This document shows, piece by piece, positions 44,312-52,846 of a DNA stretch of 64,000 bases. The number at the start of each line of letters is the position of its first letter. Positions within the stretch are counted from its first letter, which is position 1. Position numbers and translations under genes: made by a program. This stretch comes from Rhodoluna lacicola (lineage in GTDB: Bacteria; Actinomycetota; Actinomycetes; Actinomycetales; Microbacteriaceae). The notes below the pieces were generated by a model, which made no database searches, was not told where the DNA came from, and saw only the letters and a program-made list of their open reading frames with translations. Location: NCBI RefSeq assembly GCF_000699505.1, contig NZ_CP007490.1, positions 62,001 to 126,000 on the forward strand, read 5' to 3'.

Positions 44312-45412
44312 ATGAAAAAAGCAACCATGCGCGCCGGAATTCTAGGCGGTGGATTCATGGCAGAAGTGCACTCGCGAGCTATACGTGCAGCAGGGCACGA
44401 GGTCGTTATGATTTCGAGTTCGTCACCTGAAAAATCAGCTGAGGCCGCTCGACGACTAGGGATAGAGCACATCGCATTAGACAATCGAAGCCTCATCGAA
44501 TCGGAATTAGTGGACGTAGTTCATGTCTGCACCCCTAATTTCTTACACAAGACCCAAACGGAACAGGTTATAAATTACGGCAAACCCGTAATTTGCGAGA
44601 AGCCATTGGCAACAACTTTTGCAGATGCACAAAGTTTGTTTGACCTCTCTGTTGCCACGTCGATTCCAACTGGAGTGCCGTTTGTGTATCGGTACTACCC
44701 GGCCGTTCAGGAAATCCGCGACCGGATATCTCGGGGTGACAATGGCGAACTCCACCTGCTTCACGGTGCATATCTCCAGGACTGGCTGGCCAAACCGAGT
44801 TCCACTAACTGGCGCATTGACAGGCAAGTTGGCGGAGAATCGCGCACTTTTGCCGACATTGGGGTGCACTGGTGTGATCTTATGGAGTTTGTGACAGGCC
44901 ATCGTATTACCAAGCTCGTTTCATCTCTCGCGACAATTCACCCTGAGCGAGGGTCAACCGAGGATGCTGCATCGATACTGTTTGAAACCGATAGAGGAGC
45001 GTTTGGAACTTTACTTGCAAGTCAGATATCACACGGCCGAAAGAATGAACTTAAGTTTTCATTTGACGGAGAATTTGAGTCGTATCAATGGAACCAAGAG
45101 CGACCTGGAAGATTCAGTGCATCCAATTCGCAAACTGAAATCATCATAGAGGTCGGATCCAACTCGATGAATTCTGTGGCGGCTCAAAACCTCGCATATC
45201 TGCCTGCTGGTCACCCACAAGGATATCAAGATGCCTTTAACGCATTTATGAAAGACTGCTACCGATCATTTGCTGGCGAATCAGTTGATGGATTGCCAAC
45301 TTTTGAAGACGGACTCAGAGCTGCCCAAATAACCGAGGCAGTTTTGCAATCTTCGGATTCAAGGCAATGGGTCGAAGTGGCAACCCTAGCAAGTGCCAAG
45401 GCAAGCTTGTAA
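44312..45412 (+). CDS. Gfo/Idh/MocA-family oxidoreductase, second
   Basis: A 366-residue protein distinct from its upstream neighbour. The Rossmann motif AGILGGGFMAEVHSRAI is near the N-terminus, the Lys-Pro motif is VICEKPLAT, and the catalytic region is TFADIGVHWCDLMEF. The two proteins share the domain plan but are clearly divergent, so they probably act on different intermediates. The start is uncertain: ATGs at 44312 and 44327 both suit the fold, and an earlier in-frame GTG at 44225 overlaps the previous gene. Ribosome-binding sites are weak for all. Confidence 0.85.
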   Translation: MKKATMRAGILGGGFMAEVHSRAIRAAGHEVVMISSSSPEKSAEAARRLGIEHIALDNRSLIESELVDVVHVCTPNFLHKTQTEQVINYGKPVICEKPLATTFADAQSLFDLSVATSIPTGVPFVYRYYPAVQEIRDRISRGDNGELHLLHGAYLQDWLAKPSSTNWRIDRQVGGESRTFADIGVHWCDLMEFVTGHRITKLVSSLATIHPERGSTEDAASILFETDRGAFGTLLASQISHGRKNELKFSFDGEFESYQWNQERPGRFSASNSQTEIIIEVGSNSMNSVAAQNLAYLPAGHPQGYQDAFNAFMKDCYRSFAGESVDGLPTFEDGLRAAQITEAVLQSSDSRQWVEVATLASAKASL

Positions 45413-45436
45413 ATTTGGCCCAACTTAGGAGAAATA

Positions 45437-46450
45437 ATGACACGCCCAGTAACGCTTTTCACCGGCCAGTGGGCCGACCTGAACCTCGAAGAAGTTGCTA
45501 AGCTCGCGAGCGAGTGGGGATATGACGGGCTCGAAATCGCATGCAGCGGTGAACACTTAGATGTGGAGCGCGCAGCCACTGACCCGGCCTATGTTGCCGA
45601 ACGTCTAGCAATTCTCGAGCGACACAACCTGAAACTATTCGCTATCTCTAACCACCTCACTGGGCAGGCGGTTTGCGACAACCCAATCGACTTCCGTCAC
45701 CAGGGCATCCTGAGCTCGAAGATCTGGGCTGATGGCGAAGCCGAGGGAGTGCGAACCCGCGCTGCCGAAGAACTAAAGCAAACCGCCATCGCCGCCCGCA
45801 ACCTTGGCGTTGATACAGTGGTGGGTTTCACGGGCTCTTCGATTTGGCAATACGTTGCCATGTTTCCGCCAGTTTCGGCTGAGGTAATTGAGGCAGGGTA
45901 CGAAGACTTTGCCAAACGCTGGAATCCAATCATGGATGTGTTTGACGCAGAGGGCGTGAGATTTGCACTTGAGGTACACCCGTCTGAAATTGCCTACGAC
46001 TACTACACAACCGTGAAGACTTTGCAAGCAATTGATAATCGCCCAGCCTTTGGTTTGAACTGGGACCCAAGCCACATGCACTGGCAAGACATTGACCCGG
46101 TGAATTTCATTCTTGATTTTGCTGACCGTATTTACCACGTGGATTGCAAAGACACCTTTGTGCGAAAGCTTGATGGCCGGGTTGGCCGCCTAGGCTCTCA
46201 CCTTTCTTGGGATGACCCTCACAGAGGCTGGACTTTTGTTTCTACAGGTCGTGGCCAGATTGATTGGGAGTCATCATTCCGCGCACTGAATTCGATTGGC
46301 TACGATGGCCCAATTTCAGTTGAGTGGGAAGACGCCGGTATGGATCGCTTGCACGGTGCTAAAGAAGCAGTTGGTTTTGTGAAGTCACTGCTGTGGAATG
46401 TTCCGGCTCAATCTTTTGACGCGGCATTCAAGAAAAACTCAGGAGCCTAA
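45437..46450 (+). CDS. Sugar phosphate isomerase/epimerase family protein, second
   Basis: A 337-residue TIM barrel of the AP-endonuclease-2 type, longer than the first one in the operon. Metal-site features are [37 protein letters not shown] and IYHVDCKDT, then [10 protein letters not shown]. Relatives are found next to Gfo/Idh enzymes and act on keto-sugars or inosose. TTAGGAGA precedes the ATG. It belongs to the ROK-controlled operon and probably acts after one of the dehydrogenases. Confidence 0.87.
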   Translation: MTRPVTLFTGQWADLNLEEVAKLASEWGYDGLEIACSGEHLDVERAATDPAYVAERLAILERHNLKLFAISNHLTGQAVCDNPIDFRHQGILSSKIWADGEAEGVRTRAAEELKQTAIAARNLGVDTVVGFTGSSIWQYVAMFPPVSAEVIEAGYEDFAKRWNPIMDVFDAEGVRFALEVHPSEIAYDYYTTVKTLQAIDNRPAFGLNWDPSHMHWQDIDPVNFILDFADRIYHVDCKDTFVRKLDGRVGRLGSHLSWDDPHRGWTFVSTGRGQIDWESSFRALNSIGYDGPISVEWEDAGMDRLHGAKEAVGFVKSLLWNVPAQSFDAAFKKNSGA

Positions 46451-46451
46451 A

Positions 46452-46784
46452 ATGACCGATATCTGCACAGTGGTAGCCATCTTCACACCAAAGCCAGAGT
46501 TTGAGCAAGACGTCAGAGATGTTCTCTATCGCGTCACGCCATTGGTTCACGAAGAAACAGGTTGTGAGTTTTACTCAATGAACCGTGACGTTGAGGGGCG
46601 CTACATTCACATTGAGGCCTGGACCACCAGACAGGACTGGATTGATCACATGGAGCAGCCAACCGTGAAAGAAATCTTGGCCGGTGTTGAAGGCAAACTC
46701 CAGAAAGAAGTAGAGGTCTACGAACTGTATAACGTGCCAACTGGGACTAGTGGCAAGGGTTCCTTGGCGGCTGCTGCCGTCTGA
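46452..46784 (+). CDS. Antibiotic biosynthesis monooxygenase (ABM) domain protein
   Basis: A 110-residue small protein with a ferredoxin-like ABM fold: CTVVAIFTPKPEFEQDVRDV, then HEETGCEFYSMNRD and YIHIEAWTTRQDWIDHM. Such small proteins act as quinol monooxygenases, heme-degrading enzymes, or simple stress-related enzymes; in sugar operons their role is not clear. The ATG at 46452 follows AGGAGCCTAAA and begins 1 base after the upstream stop codon, so it is the last gene of the operon. Confidence 0.8.
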   Translation: MTDICTVVAIFTPKPEFEQDVRDVLYRVTPLVHEETGCEFYSMNRDVEGRYIHIEAWTTRQDWIDHMEQPTVKEILAGVEGKLQKEVEVYELYNVPTGTSGKGSLAAAAV

Positions 46785-46786
46785 GA

Positions 46787-47464
46787 TTAGTTAGGCCGCT
46801 TAGGCTCCAAAGCTCGATACTGCTCCAAATACCCACGAGCAACCTCAAGCGCCGCCTTCTTGCCACCATTGGCATAAGCCACCGCAACCTCAAGCAGCAC
46901 ACCTGGCTGTACATGAAACACACTCTCGGCATTGAGCCCAGAAACCTTCTGCCGATTAGAAACAGAAATCATTACCTGCGTTCCGTTATCGCCCGAATTG
47001 AAATCCACCAGCTTGTCGAACGCCCATTCGCGCGTCTGTGCCTGACCACCAAACACCACGCGCTGATTGGTAAAGGTGGCATCGCCGCTGTCGATCACGC
47101 TCAGGGCATCGGGGTTGCGAACTAACTGACCACGATTCGCACCAACCCGATACGACAAACCCTTAGCAATGTGAATACTCACACCTTGCGATCCACCCTG
47201 GTAGCTACTGCCCGTGCTGCGATACTCCAGCAACTTAGTCGGCACCGAGTCAATGGCCACCTCACCCTTTTTGAGCATTGTCTGCACTAGCCCCGCCGGC
47301 ACACCGTCTTCAAGCTTCTTGACCAAACCCTCAAGCCCAGTAACCAGCGCCTGCCAGTTATCGTGCAGAGTGTGACTTGTCTTGCGCTTCTGCAGCCACA
47401 CCGCCAGCACAATCGCAGCAATGGCCAATATGCCAACCAACACCGATGTTGCGTTCTCGTCCAT
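46787..47464 (-). CDS. Membrane-anchored protein of unknown function, copy 1
   Basis: A 225-residue protein with one N-terminal transmembrane helix (about residues 7-24), a Lys/Arg-rich stop-transfer, a short helical part (about 35-75) and a beta-rich domain (about 80-200) with DATFTNQRVVFGG and EWAFDKLVDF. That pattern recalls bacterial PH-like domains, but I do not assign it. It is nearly identical to the product of 49874-50563. The ATG is preceded by AACCTAGGGGG, a G-rich site shared with two neighbours. A truncated dlh copy begins 33 bp upstream of it on the other strand. Confidence 0.75.
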   Translation of the reverse strand: MDENATSVLVGILAIAAIVLAVWLQKRKTSHTLHDNWQALVTGLEGLVKKLEDGVPAGLVQTMLKKGEVAIDSVPTKLLEYRSTGSSYQGGSQGVSIHIAKGLSYRVGANRGQLVRNPDALSVIDSGDATFTNQRVVFGGQAQTREWAFDKLVDFNSGDNGTQVMISVSNRQKVSGLNAESVFHVQPGVLLEVAVAYANGGKKAALEVARGYLEQYRALEPKRPN

Positions 47465-47496
47465 CTGACCCCCTAGGTTCTAGTTTCAGCGTACTT

Positions 47497-47739
47497 GGCG
47501 CCAAAGACAAGCAGCTGACCGGTGCCGCAACCGAGCTAGAGCTAGCGCTAACTAAAAAGAAGATTGCGCACGATATAAAGGAATACCCAGATACCGGTCA
47601 CGCGTTCATGAATCCGTACCAGGCAGGTGGCCCAGTGTTTGGAACCCTACTTCGCATTACCGGTGCTAAACCCAACCCCAATGCCGCCGCGGACGCATGG
47701 TCTCGCATCGAGAAGTTTTTTGGCGAGCACCTGCACTAA
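47497..47739 (+). pseudogene. Truncated dienelactone hydrolase, 3' fragment 1
   Basis: A 243-base stretch colinear without gaps with 35538-35780 of the full dlh gene, encoding GAKDKQLTGAATELELAL through the stop codon. It keeps the Asp and His of the triad but lacks the Cys half. There is no start or promoter; upstream is the leader of the membrane protein gene. Both fragments share bases that differ from the full gene (for example cccaGat-type changes near 47589 and GGCAGG near 47623), so they are old or came from a relative. Confidence 0.85.
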
Positions 47740-47816
47740 TTCAAAAGGACTTCAATGGGCTTGTAGAGTTAGACTGAGGCTAAACGAAATTTTACTAGAA
47801 ATTAAATGGGGGCATA

Positions 47817-49877
47817 GTGAAGAAATACATCGCAAAGTCTCTATGCGCCTTAATCTCAATTTCTTCACTTTGGATGATTCCTCTTTCACCTGCATCTGCT
47901 GCTCAAGTAACAGCCGAAGTGGTTAACGTAGATTTCACATCAGCCACCCAATCCGGATCAACTATCTCTAACGCAGCAGTAGGCAAGTTGGCCGACATTA
48001 CTGTCCATGGCACTCCGTCGCTAAATGGAACTACTGGAGCAACTTTTGCGAACACCAGCTCAGGCTCGACCGGAAATTACCTAACTGGAAATCTGGGCAC
48101 AACCACTGACATGTCAAAAATCACAGTTGAGTTTTCTGCGAAATTTACCGATGCCGGGTGTGCAGCACAAAACTCAGGCTCAATGGTTTTTGGCCTTGGT
48201 GGCAGCCAGGGGTATGCCTACTACAACGTCTACCGTCACTCGAACTTTATTGGCTTCAACACTTTCAACAGTGACATTTTCGGTGTTGCTCTTCCAGATA
48301 ACTCAAGCTTTCACACTTACAAGTTCGTATTGCTTCCTTACCCAGCAAACGCAAACAGCCTTCAAGAAATTTGGATTGACGGCGTAAAGCAAACACCTTC
48401 CTTCAAAACAACTTCTGTTGCTGTAGGGACTTGCTCGTTAATTAGTGGAACAGGCGAAAGCGCGTCTGAGCGTAAATTCACTCGAAGCAGTTATAACAAC
48501 GGTGATTTTATGCTGATGACACACCCGCTTGGACCAAGCACGTGGGGCACCACGGGTTCAATTCAAAACCTAAAGATTACAACTGTAGTTACGACAGCAA
48601 CTGTCGTTGCGCCTGATGCGCCAACCATAGGTTCAATAACTGGGGGCAATACCCAGCTTTCGGTTCCATTTACCGCGCCGGCAAATAACGGTGGCGCATC
48701 AATCTCCGATTACAAGTACTCAACCAATAATGGAAGCACTTGGGTAAGCGCCGGAACGACTTCTAGTCCAATTATTATCACCGGACTAACCAATGGCACC
48801 GCCTACAACATCAAGCTTCTTGCCGTAAATTCAGCAGGTGACGGAACCCCATCAACGGCAGTTTCGGCAACGCCAGTCACACCAATAACCGTGCCGGCTG
48901 CGCCAACAATTAGTGCAATAACCGCTGGTGATGCACAACTTTCAATCGCGTTCACAGCTCCGAATTCTGACGGTGGCGCAGCTATCACGGATTACAAATA
49001 CTCAACCGATAACGGCACCACGTGGACCAGCGCCGTGACCAGAACAAGCCCGATCGTGGTGACCGGCTTAACCAATGGCACCGCCTATAACTGCAAGCTT
49101 CGCGCTGTGAATTCAGCCGGAGATGGAACGGCGTCGTCTGCAGTGGTTGGCACCCCGGTGCAGCCGGCATCACAAGGAAGCTCCTCTGGCCCAGCACCTG
49201 TTCCCGGTCCAACGGCGCCACCAGCTCAGGTGGAATCGATTGCAATTACCAAGGCAGTGGGCAAGAGTGGCAGCTTGCTGAAGGTAAAACTAGATTCACA
49301 AGCTGGCGTCAATGTTGGCTCAAGTGTTCAGGTTCGACTACTTGATCTAAAAGGAAAACTGATTCAAGTTTTGACTATTCCGGTAACCGCAAGCACTTCA
49401 GTCATTGAGGTTCCAGTAAGTCTTACCCCTGGAAACTTCACCGTTGAAGCAGTTGCAGTCAACTCAGTGGGTGCTTCGCAGACAGTTGCCACAACACCTA
49501 CTTATTTACCGCAGCCTTTCTTCACCGTAAAGCCAGGGTCAAAAGCTCCGGTACTTGAAGGTAAAAAAGTTGCTGATCCGGTTTACTTCCAAGCTGACTC
49601 GGCAGTGCTCACTTCGGATGCAAAAGCCGCTTTACTTTCGGTGCTTGCAAAGGTGACCAAGCCTGGCTCAAGAGTGGCAATCACTGGTTTCACCGCCAGC
49701 CGAAACATGGGCACAAGCCTTGAAAAGAAACTTGCTGCCGCCCGAGCACTTCAGGTAGCCAAATTCCTTAAGGCAAATAAACCGGGCATCTGGATTTATT
49801 ACGCGGGCTTTGGTGCCCTAAAGGGTGCTCAAACTTACGCAGCAGCGCGCAAGGTTGAGCTAAGAATTATTAACTAA
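47817..49877 (+). CDS. Exported protein: lectin-like domain, two FN3 units, OmpA-like C-terminus
   Basis: A 686-residue surface protein. The signal peptide (about residues 1-29) ends near SPASAAQ. A beta-rich domain (about 30-260) with EIWIDGVKQ resembles LamG/concanavalin-like folds. Two FN3 units follow (about 262-350 and 357-447), nearly repeats of one another (SDYKYSTNNGSTWVSAG and TDYKYSTDNGTTWTSAV). After a Ser/Pro linker is another beta domain, and an OmpA-like end (about 580-686) with VYFQADSAVLTSDAKAAL; GFTAS replaces the G-x-TD site. GTG start after GGGGGC. Its stop overlaps the convergent membrane gene by 4 nt. Confidence 0.8.
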   Translation: MKKYIAKSLCALISISSLWMIPLSPASAAQVTAEVVNVDFTSATQSGSTISNAAVGKLADITVHGTPSLNGTTGATFANTSSGSTGNYLTGNLGTTTDMSKITVEFSAKFTDAGCAAQNSGSMVFGLGGSQGYAYYNVYRHSNFIGFNTFNSDIFGVALPDNSSFHTYKFVLLPYPANANSLQEIWIDGVKQTPSFKTTSVAVGTCSLISGTGESASERKFTRSSYNNGDFMLMTHPLGPSTWGTTGSIQNLKITTVVTTATVVAPDAPTIGSITGGNTQLSVPFTAPANNGGASISDYKYSTNNGSTWVSAGTTSSPIIITGLTNGTAYNIKLLAVNSAGDGTPSTAVSATPVTPITVPAAPTISAITAGDAQLSIAFTAPNSDGGAAITDYKYSTDNGTTWTSAVTRTSPIVVTGLTNGTAYNCKLRAVNSAGDGTASSAVVGTPVQPASQGSSSGPAPVPGPTAPPAQVESIAITKAVGKSGSLLKVKLDSQAGVNVGSSVQVRLLDLKGKLIQVLTIPVTASTSVIEVPVSLTPGNFTVEAVAVNSVGASQTVATTPTYLPQPFFTVKPGSKAPVLEGKKVADPVYFQADSAVLTSDAKAALLSVLAKVTKPGSRVAITGFTASRNMGTSLEKKLAAARALQVAKFLKANKPGIWIYYAGFGALKGAQTYAAARKVELRIIN

Positions 49878-50563
49878 CTAACTTTTACCTCAGGGCGCTT
49901 TGGCTCCAACGCCCGATACTGCTCTAAATACCCACGCGCAAGTTCTAGCGCTGCCTTCTTGCCGCCGTTGGCGTAAGCCACCGCAACCTCAAGCAGCAAA
50001 CCTGGCTGCACATGAAACACACTCTCGGCATTCAATCCGGAAACTTTCTGCCGATTAGAAACTGAAATCATTACCTGAGTGCCGTTATCGCCCGCGTTGA
50101 AATCAACTAGTTTGTCGAAGGCCCATTCACGTGTATGCGCCTGCCCACCAAACACCACGCGCTGATTGGTAAACGTGGCATCGCCGCTGTCGATCACGCT
50201 CAGGGCATCGGGGTTGCGAACTAACTGCCCACGATTCGCACCAACCCGATACGACAAACCCTTAGCAATACGAATACTCACACCTTGCGAACCACCCTGG
50301 TAGCTACTGCCAGTGCTGCGATACTCCAGCAACTTAGCCGGCACCGAGTCAATGGCCACCTCACCCTTTTTGAGCATGGTCTGCACTAGCCCCGCCGGCA
50401 CACCATCTTCAAGCTTCTTGACCAAACCCTCAAGCCCAGTGACCAGCGCCTGCCAGTTGTCGTGCAGAGTGTGACTTGTCTTGCGCTTCTGCAGCCACAC
50501 TGCCAGCACGATCGCAGCAATAGCCAAGATTCCAACCAACACCGATGTTACGTTCGCGTCCAT
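49874..50563 (-). CDS. Membrane-anchored protein of unknown function, copy 2
   Basis: A 229-residue paralogue of the product of 46787-47464, with only scattered substitutions (for example TKLL to AKLL, IHIAK to IRIAK, FNSG to FNAG) and a slightly longer C-terminus (KRPEVKVS). Same features: one N-terminal helix, helical stalk, beta-rich domain with a PH-like feel. The duplicated DNA includes the leader (AACTTAGGGGG before the ATG) and ends at a common TTTCAGCGTA. Duplication is recent. Function unknown. Confidence 0.75.
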   Translation of the reverse strand: MDANVTSVLVGILAIAAIVLAVWLQKRKTSHTLHDNWQALVTGLEGLVKKLEDGVPAGLVQTMLKKGEVAIDSVPAKLLEYRSTGSSYQGGSQGVSIRIAKGLSYRVGANRGQLVRNPDALSVIDSGDATFTNQRVVFGGQAHTREWAFDKLVDFNAGDNGTQVMISVSNRQKVSGLNAESVFHVQPGLLLEVAVAYANGGKKAALELARGYLEQYRALEPKRPEVKVS

Positions 50564-50657
50564 GCGACCCCCTAAGTTCTAGTTTCAGCGTATTGGGCAA
50601 CTAGGACATGGAACCGGGTTGGTTTTGAATCAGACTCAGGAGTTAATTGCCTAAAGG

Positions 50658-51770
50658 TCACTTTGGGCAGATAACAGACGCTTTCCCCTTGAGTAGATGT
50701 TTGTTTGCCGTAAAACCCGGAACGTGCATAAACGGGATTTTCTTGAAAGTTTTAGCACCTGCTGGGTAGTTCTGGGATTTCGAAATGCCAGCCTCAAAGT
50801 ATTTGTTGAGGGACGCACACGTCTTGAATTTAGTCAGGGACCGTTTTTCACTAATCTCCCTCATTGTGCTTTTGGGCGCAAGAGGATTAGCCGCAGTTAA
50901 GTAAGGCTTGAATTCAATAACAGCCAATCCACGTACGTCATTGCCGTCGTTAATTTTGCTACCAATTTCAAGCTCATCGATTGTGCTCCAATAATTACCT
51001 GCAAGGTTTAGCTGTAAAGGGTTGCTTTTATTCATGGCTGAGAATAGAAAGCCAGTATTTGCTGGCTTGTTGAAAGTGTTGCCAGAAACCCTTATAGTCA
51101 CACCATTATCTCGGGGTGAATACCTGTCGCTAATTGCGCACCCTTTTGCATATAGGTAATTGTCACTAAATACGATCGTAGCGTTCTGGTAGCTAGAAAA
51201 GATAGGGCACACGTTGTGCAAGGCATTTCTCTCAATAGTCACCACTGCAGGATTTCGAATCGCGGTTCCACTCACGTAGGTACTTGTGCCGACGGCGTTA
51301 ATCTGTAGCGGACCTGTTCGGTAGAAATCTGAGTCTCGGATAGTGAAGTTTCCAAACCGACTTATGTCTAGACGAAGATTTTCGATAATCGCGTGGTCTA
51401 TTTGAACATTTAGAAAGTTGTTTGCGGGATATTCGTAAGTGTCATAAAGTGCCGTGTTGCCCTGTAGCCCGATGATTCGCACAGGCTCAGAAGCAGTTCC
51501 AGCAATTGTTAGATTTCCCTTAAGTTCGACTAGATATCGAACGCTCAAAACGGCAACTGGGTCAGCAATAATTGAAACGCCTGCCTCAATAATGAGTGTC
51601 TGCCCAGCGGGCACGATGATGGGCTGAGTGATTACATAAGGACTTCCAGCTTTGGTGAGAATGCCACTTGGAGGCATCTCCCCTCCAACGTATACATTCG
51701 CGGCGGAAGCCGGCGCTAACCCCATAAATGTCATACCTGCAGAGATAAGTAGCGCAAAAAGCTTTTTCAT
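50658..51770 (-). CDS. Exported beta-helix-like protein
   Basis: A 370-residue secreted protein. Signal peptide about residues 1-23, ending ASAANVYV. From residue about 30 it opens PYVITQPIIVPAGQTLIIEAG, the pattern seen at the cap of right-handed beta-helix proteins, then short repeating strands (VQIDHAIIENLRLDISRFGN and similar). The last about 65 residues hold TCASLNKYFEAGISKS, similar in shape to the Cys-bearing excalibur tail of surface proteins, and two further Cys. A strong AGGGGGA site precedes the ATG. Possible role in polysaccharide binding; no catalytic site recognised. Confidence 0.7.
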   Translation of the reverse strand: MKKLFALLISAGMTFMGLAPASAANVYVGGEMPPSGILTKAGSPYVITQPIIVPAGQTLIIEAGVSIIADPVAVLSVRYLVELKGNLTIAGTASEPVRIIGLQGNTALYDTYEYPANNFLNVQIDHAIIENLRLDISRFGNFTIRDSDFYRTGPLQINAVGTSTYVSGTAIRNPAVVTIERNALHNVCPIFSSYQNATIVFSDNYLYAKGCAISDRYSPRDNGVTIRVSGNTFNKPANTGFLFSAMNKSNPLQLNLAGNYWSTIDELEIGSKINDGNDVRGLAVIEFKPYLTAANPLAPKSTMREISEKRSLTKFKTCASLNKYFEAGISKSQNYPAGAKTFKKIPFMHVPGFTANKHLLKGKASVICPK

Positions 51771-51863
51771 GGTTCCCCCTAAGTTATTCAGTAAATGGTA
51801 GCAAATCGGCTATGCAGCCTACGTGGGTGCTGAATAAGTTCGGGCAGCACAGCAAACATGTTC

Positions 51864-52079
51864 GAGCTTGCTTTTACTAAAAAGAAGATTGCGCACGATA
51901 TAAAGGAATACCCAGATACCGGTCACGCCTTCATGAACCCGCACCAGGCAGGTGGCCCAGTGTTTGGAACTCTGCTGAAAATCTCAGGTGCTAAACCCAA
52001 CCCCGATGCCTCCGCAGACGCCTGGTCTCGCATCGAGAAGTTCTTTGGGGAGCACTTATCCACAGTTTCAAAAGGTTAA
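51864..52079 (+). pseudogene. Truncated dienelactone hydrolase, 3' fragment 2
   Basis: A 216-base stretch matching the full dlh gene from 35580 to near its end; encodes KKKIAHDIKEYPDTGHAF to FFGEHL, then a different tail (STVSKG). It lacks the Cys and Asp of the triad. An ATG at 51858 gives a short open frame, but I see no convincing ribosome-binding site. It ends the mosaic region and comes just before the NYN gene. Confidence 0.8.
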
Positions 52080-52108
52080 TTATTTGAAATTCATATGCCT
52101 GAAAGACT

Positions 52109-52136
52109 TTGAATTGTCAGGCCTGACAAATACTAT
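52109..52136 (+). promoter_or_regulatory. Promoter with 16-bp palindromic operator
   Basis: TTGAAT (52109-52114), 16 bp spacer, TACTAT (52131-52136). The perfect palindrome TTGTCAGGCCTGACAA (52114-52129) fills the spacer, an ideal repressor site. The repressor is not identifiable here. Confidence 0.6.
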
Positions 52137-52171
52137 ATAAGTGAATCTTCCCTTGCATTTAGGTGCGAGCC

Positions 52172-52197
52172 CCCGGTCGCCTGCGCGGCCGGGTTTT
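52172..52197 (+). terminator. Terminator-like hairpin in the leader of the NYN gene
   Basis: CCCGGTCGC, loop CTGC, GCGGCCGGG, then TTTT. It lies about 55 bases after the predicted transcription start and before the NYN start codon, so it either attenuates that gene or ends a small RNA. Confidence 0.6.
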
Positions 52198-52213
52198 CAC
52201 ATTAAGGCACAAA

Positions 52214-52846
52214 TTGCAAAAACGCGTAGTTGCTTTTATTGATGGTTTCAATGTTTACCACTCTGTTAACGAATTGGGTCCCAGGTCAAATTCGCTCAAG
52301 TGGCTGAATCTTTATTCTCTTGTTAGCGCTCTTATTCATCCCACCAAAGACACACTCGCAAGCGTTGAGTATTTTTCGGCCGAAGCGCATTGGAACACTA
52401 ATGAAAAGAGAAAAAGACATACGGATTACGTTGCAGCTTTGGAAATTTCCGGTGTAAGCACACACATTGGCTCATTTAAGTCGGTGAAGAGAAAGTGTAA
52501 GAAATGCCATAAAACTTACAAAACCTTTGAGGAAAACGGAACGGATGTAGCGATTGCTGCTGCAATGATTAAATTTGCCCACGAGGACAAGTTTGATAAA
52601 GCATTACTTTTTTCTGCAGATAGTGATTTGGTTCCTATCATTCGAAGTCTGCGAGCGAGTCATCCAGAAAAAGAAGTATTTATAGTCACGACGTCATCGA
52701 GGATCAGAAACGCTAAGGACTTGAGGAAGATTTCCAATGGATTCATTTCAATTGGAGCCAAAAATTTTGAGAGAAATCTTTTTGGATCTGAAATTTCAAA
52801 CGGCACACAGTCAGTCTTGAGGCCGAAATACTACGACCCTATTTAG
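52214..52846 (+). CDS. NYN-domain (PIN-like) putative ribonuclease
   Basis: A 210-residue protein with a NYN domain, a PIN-like metal-dependent RNase fold. The acidic sites are VVAFIDGFNVYH (about residue 6), GTDVAIAAAMI (about 115) and LLFSADSDLVPII (about 134). A CxxC pair KRKCKKCHKTYK near residue 97 may form a small zinc-binding loop. The TTG at 52214 is preferred over a GTG at 52163 since the latter precedes a terminator-like hairpin. Related LabA/NYN proteins lie in defence loci or act in RNA turnover; here it stands at the edge of a defence-like region. Confidence 0.82.
   Translation: MQKRVVAFIDGFNVYHSVNELGPRSNSLKWLNLYSLVSALIHPTKDTLASVEYFSAEAHWNTNEKRKRHTDYVAALEISGVSTHIGSFKSVKRKCKKCHKTYKTFEENGTDVAIAAAMIKFAHEDKFDKALLFSADSDLVPIIRSLRASHPEKEVFIVTTSSRIRNAKDLRKISNGFISIGAKNFERNLFGSEISNGTQSVLRPKYYDPI

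Noticed and set aside
51858-52079. A functional small gene made from the dlh fragment
   Set aside because: It lacks the nucleophile region and any convincing ribosome-binding site; a truncated remnant explains it better.
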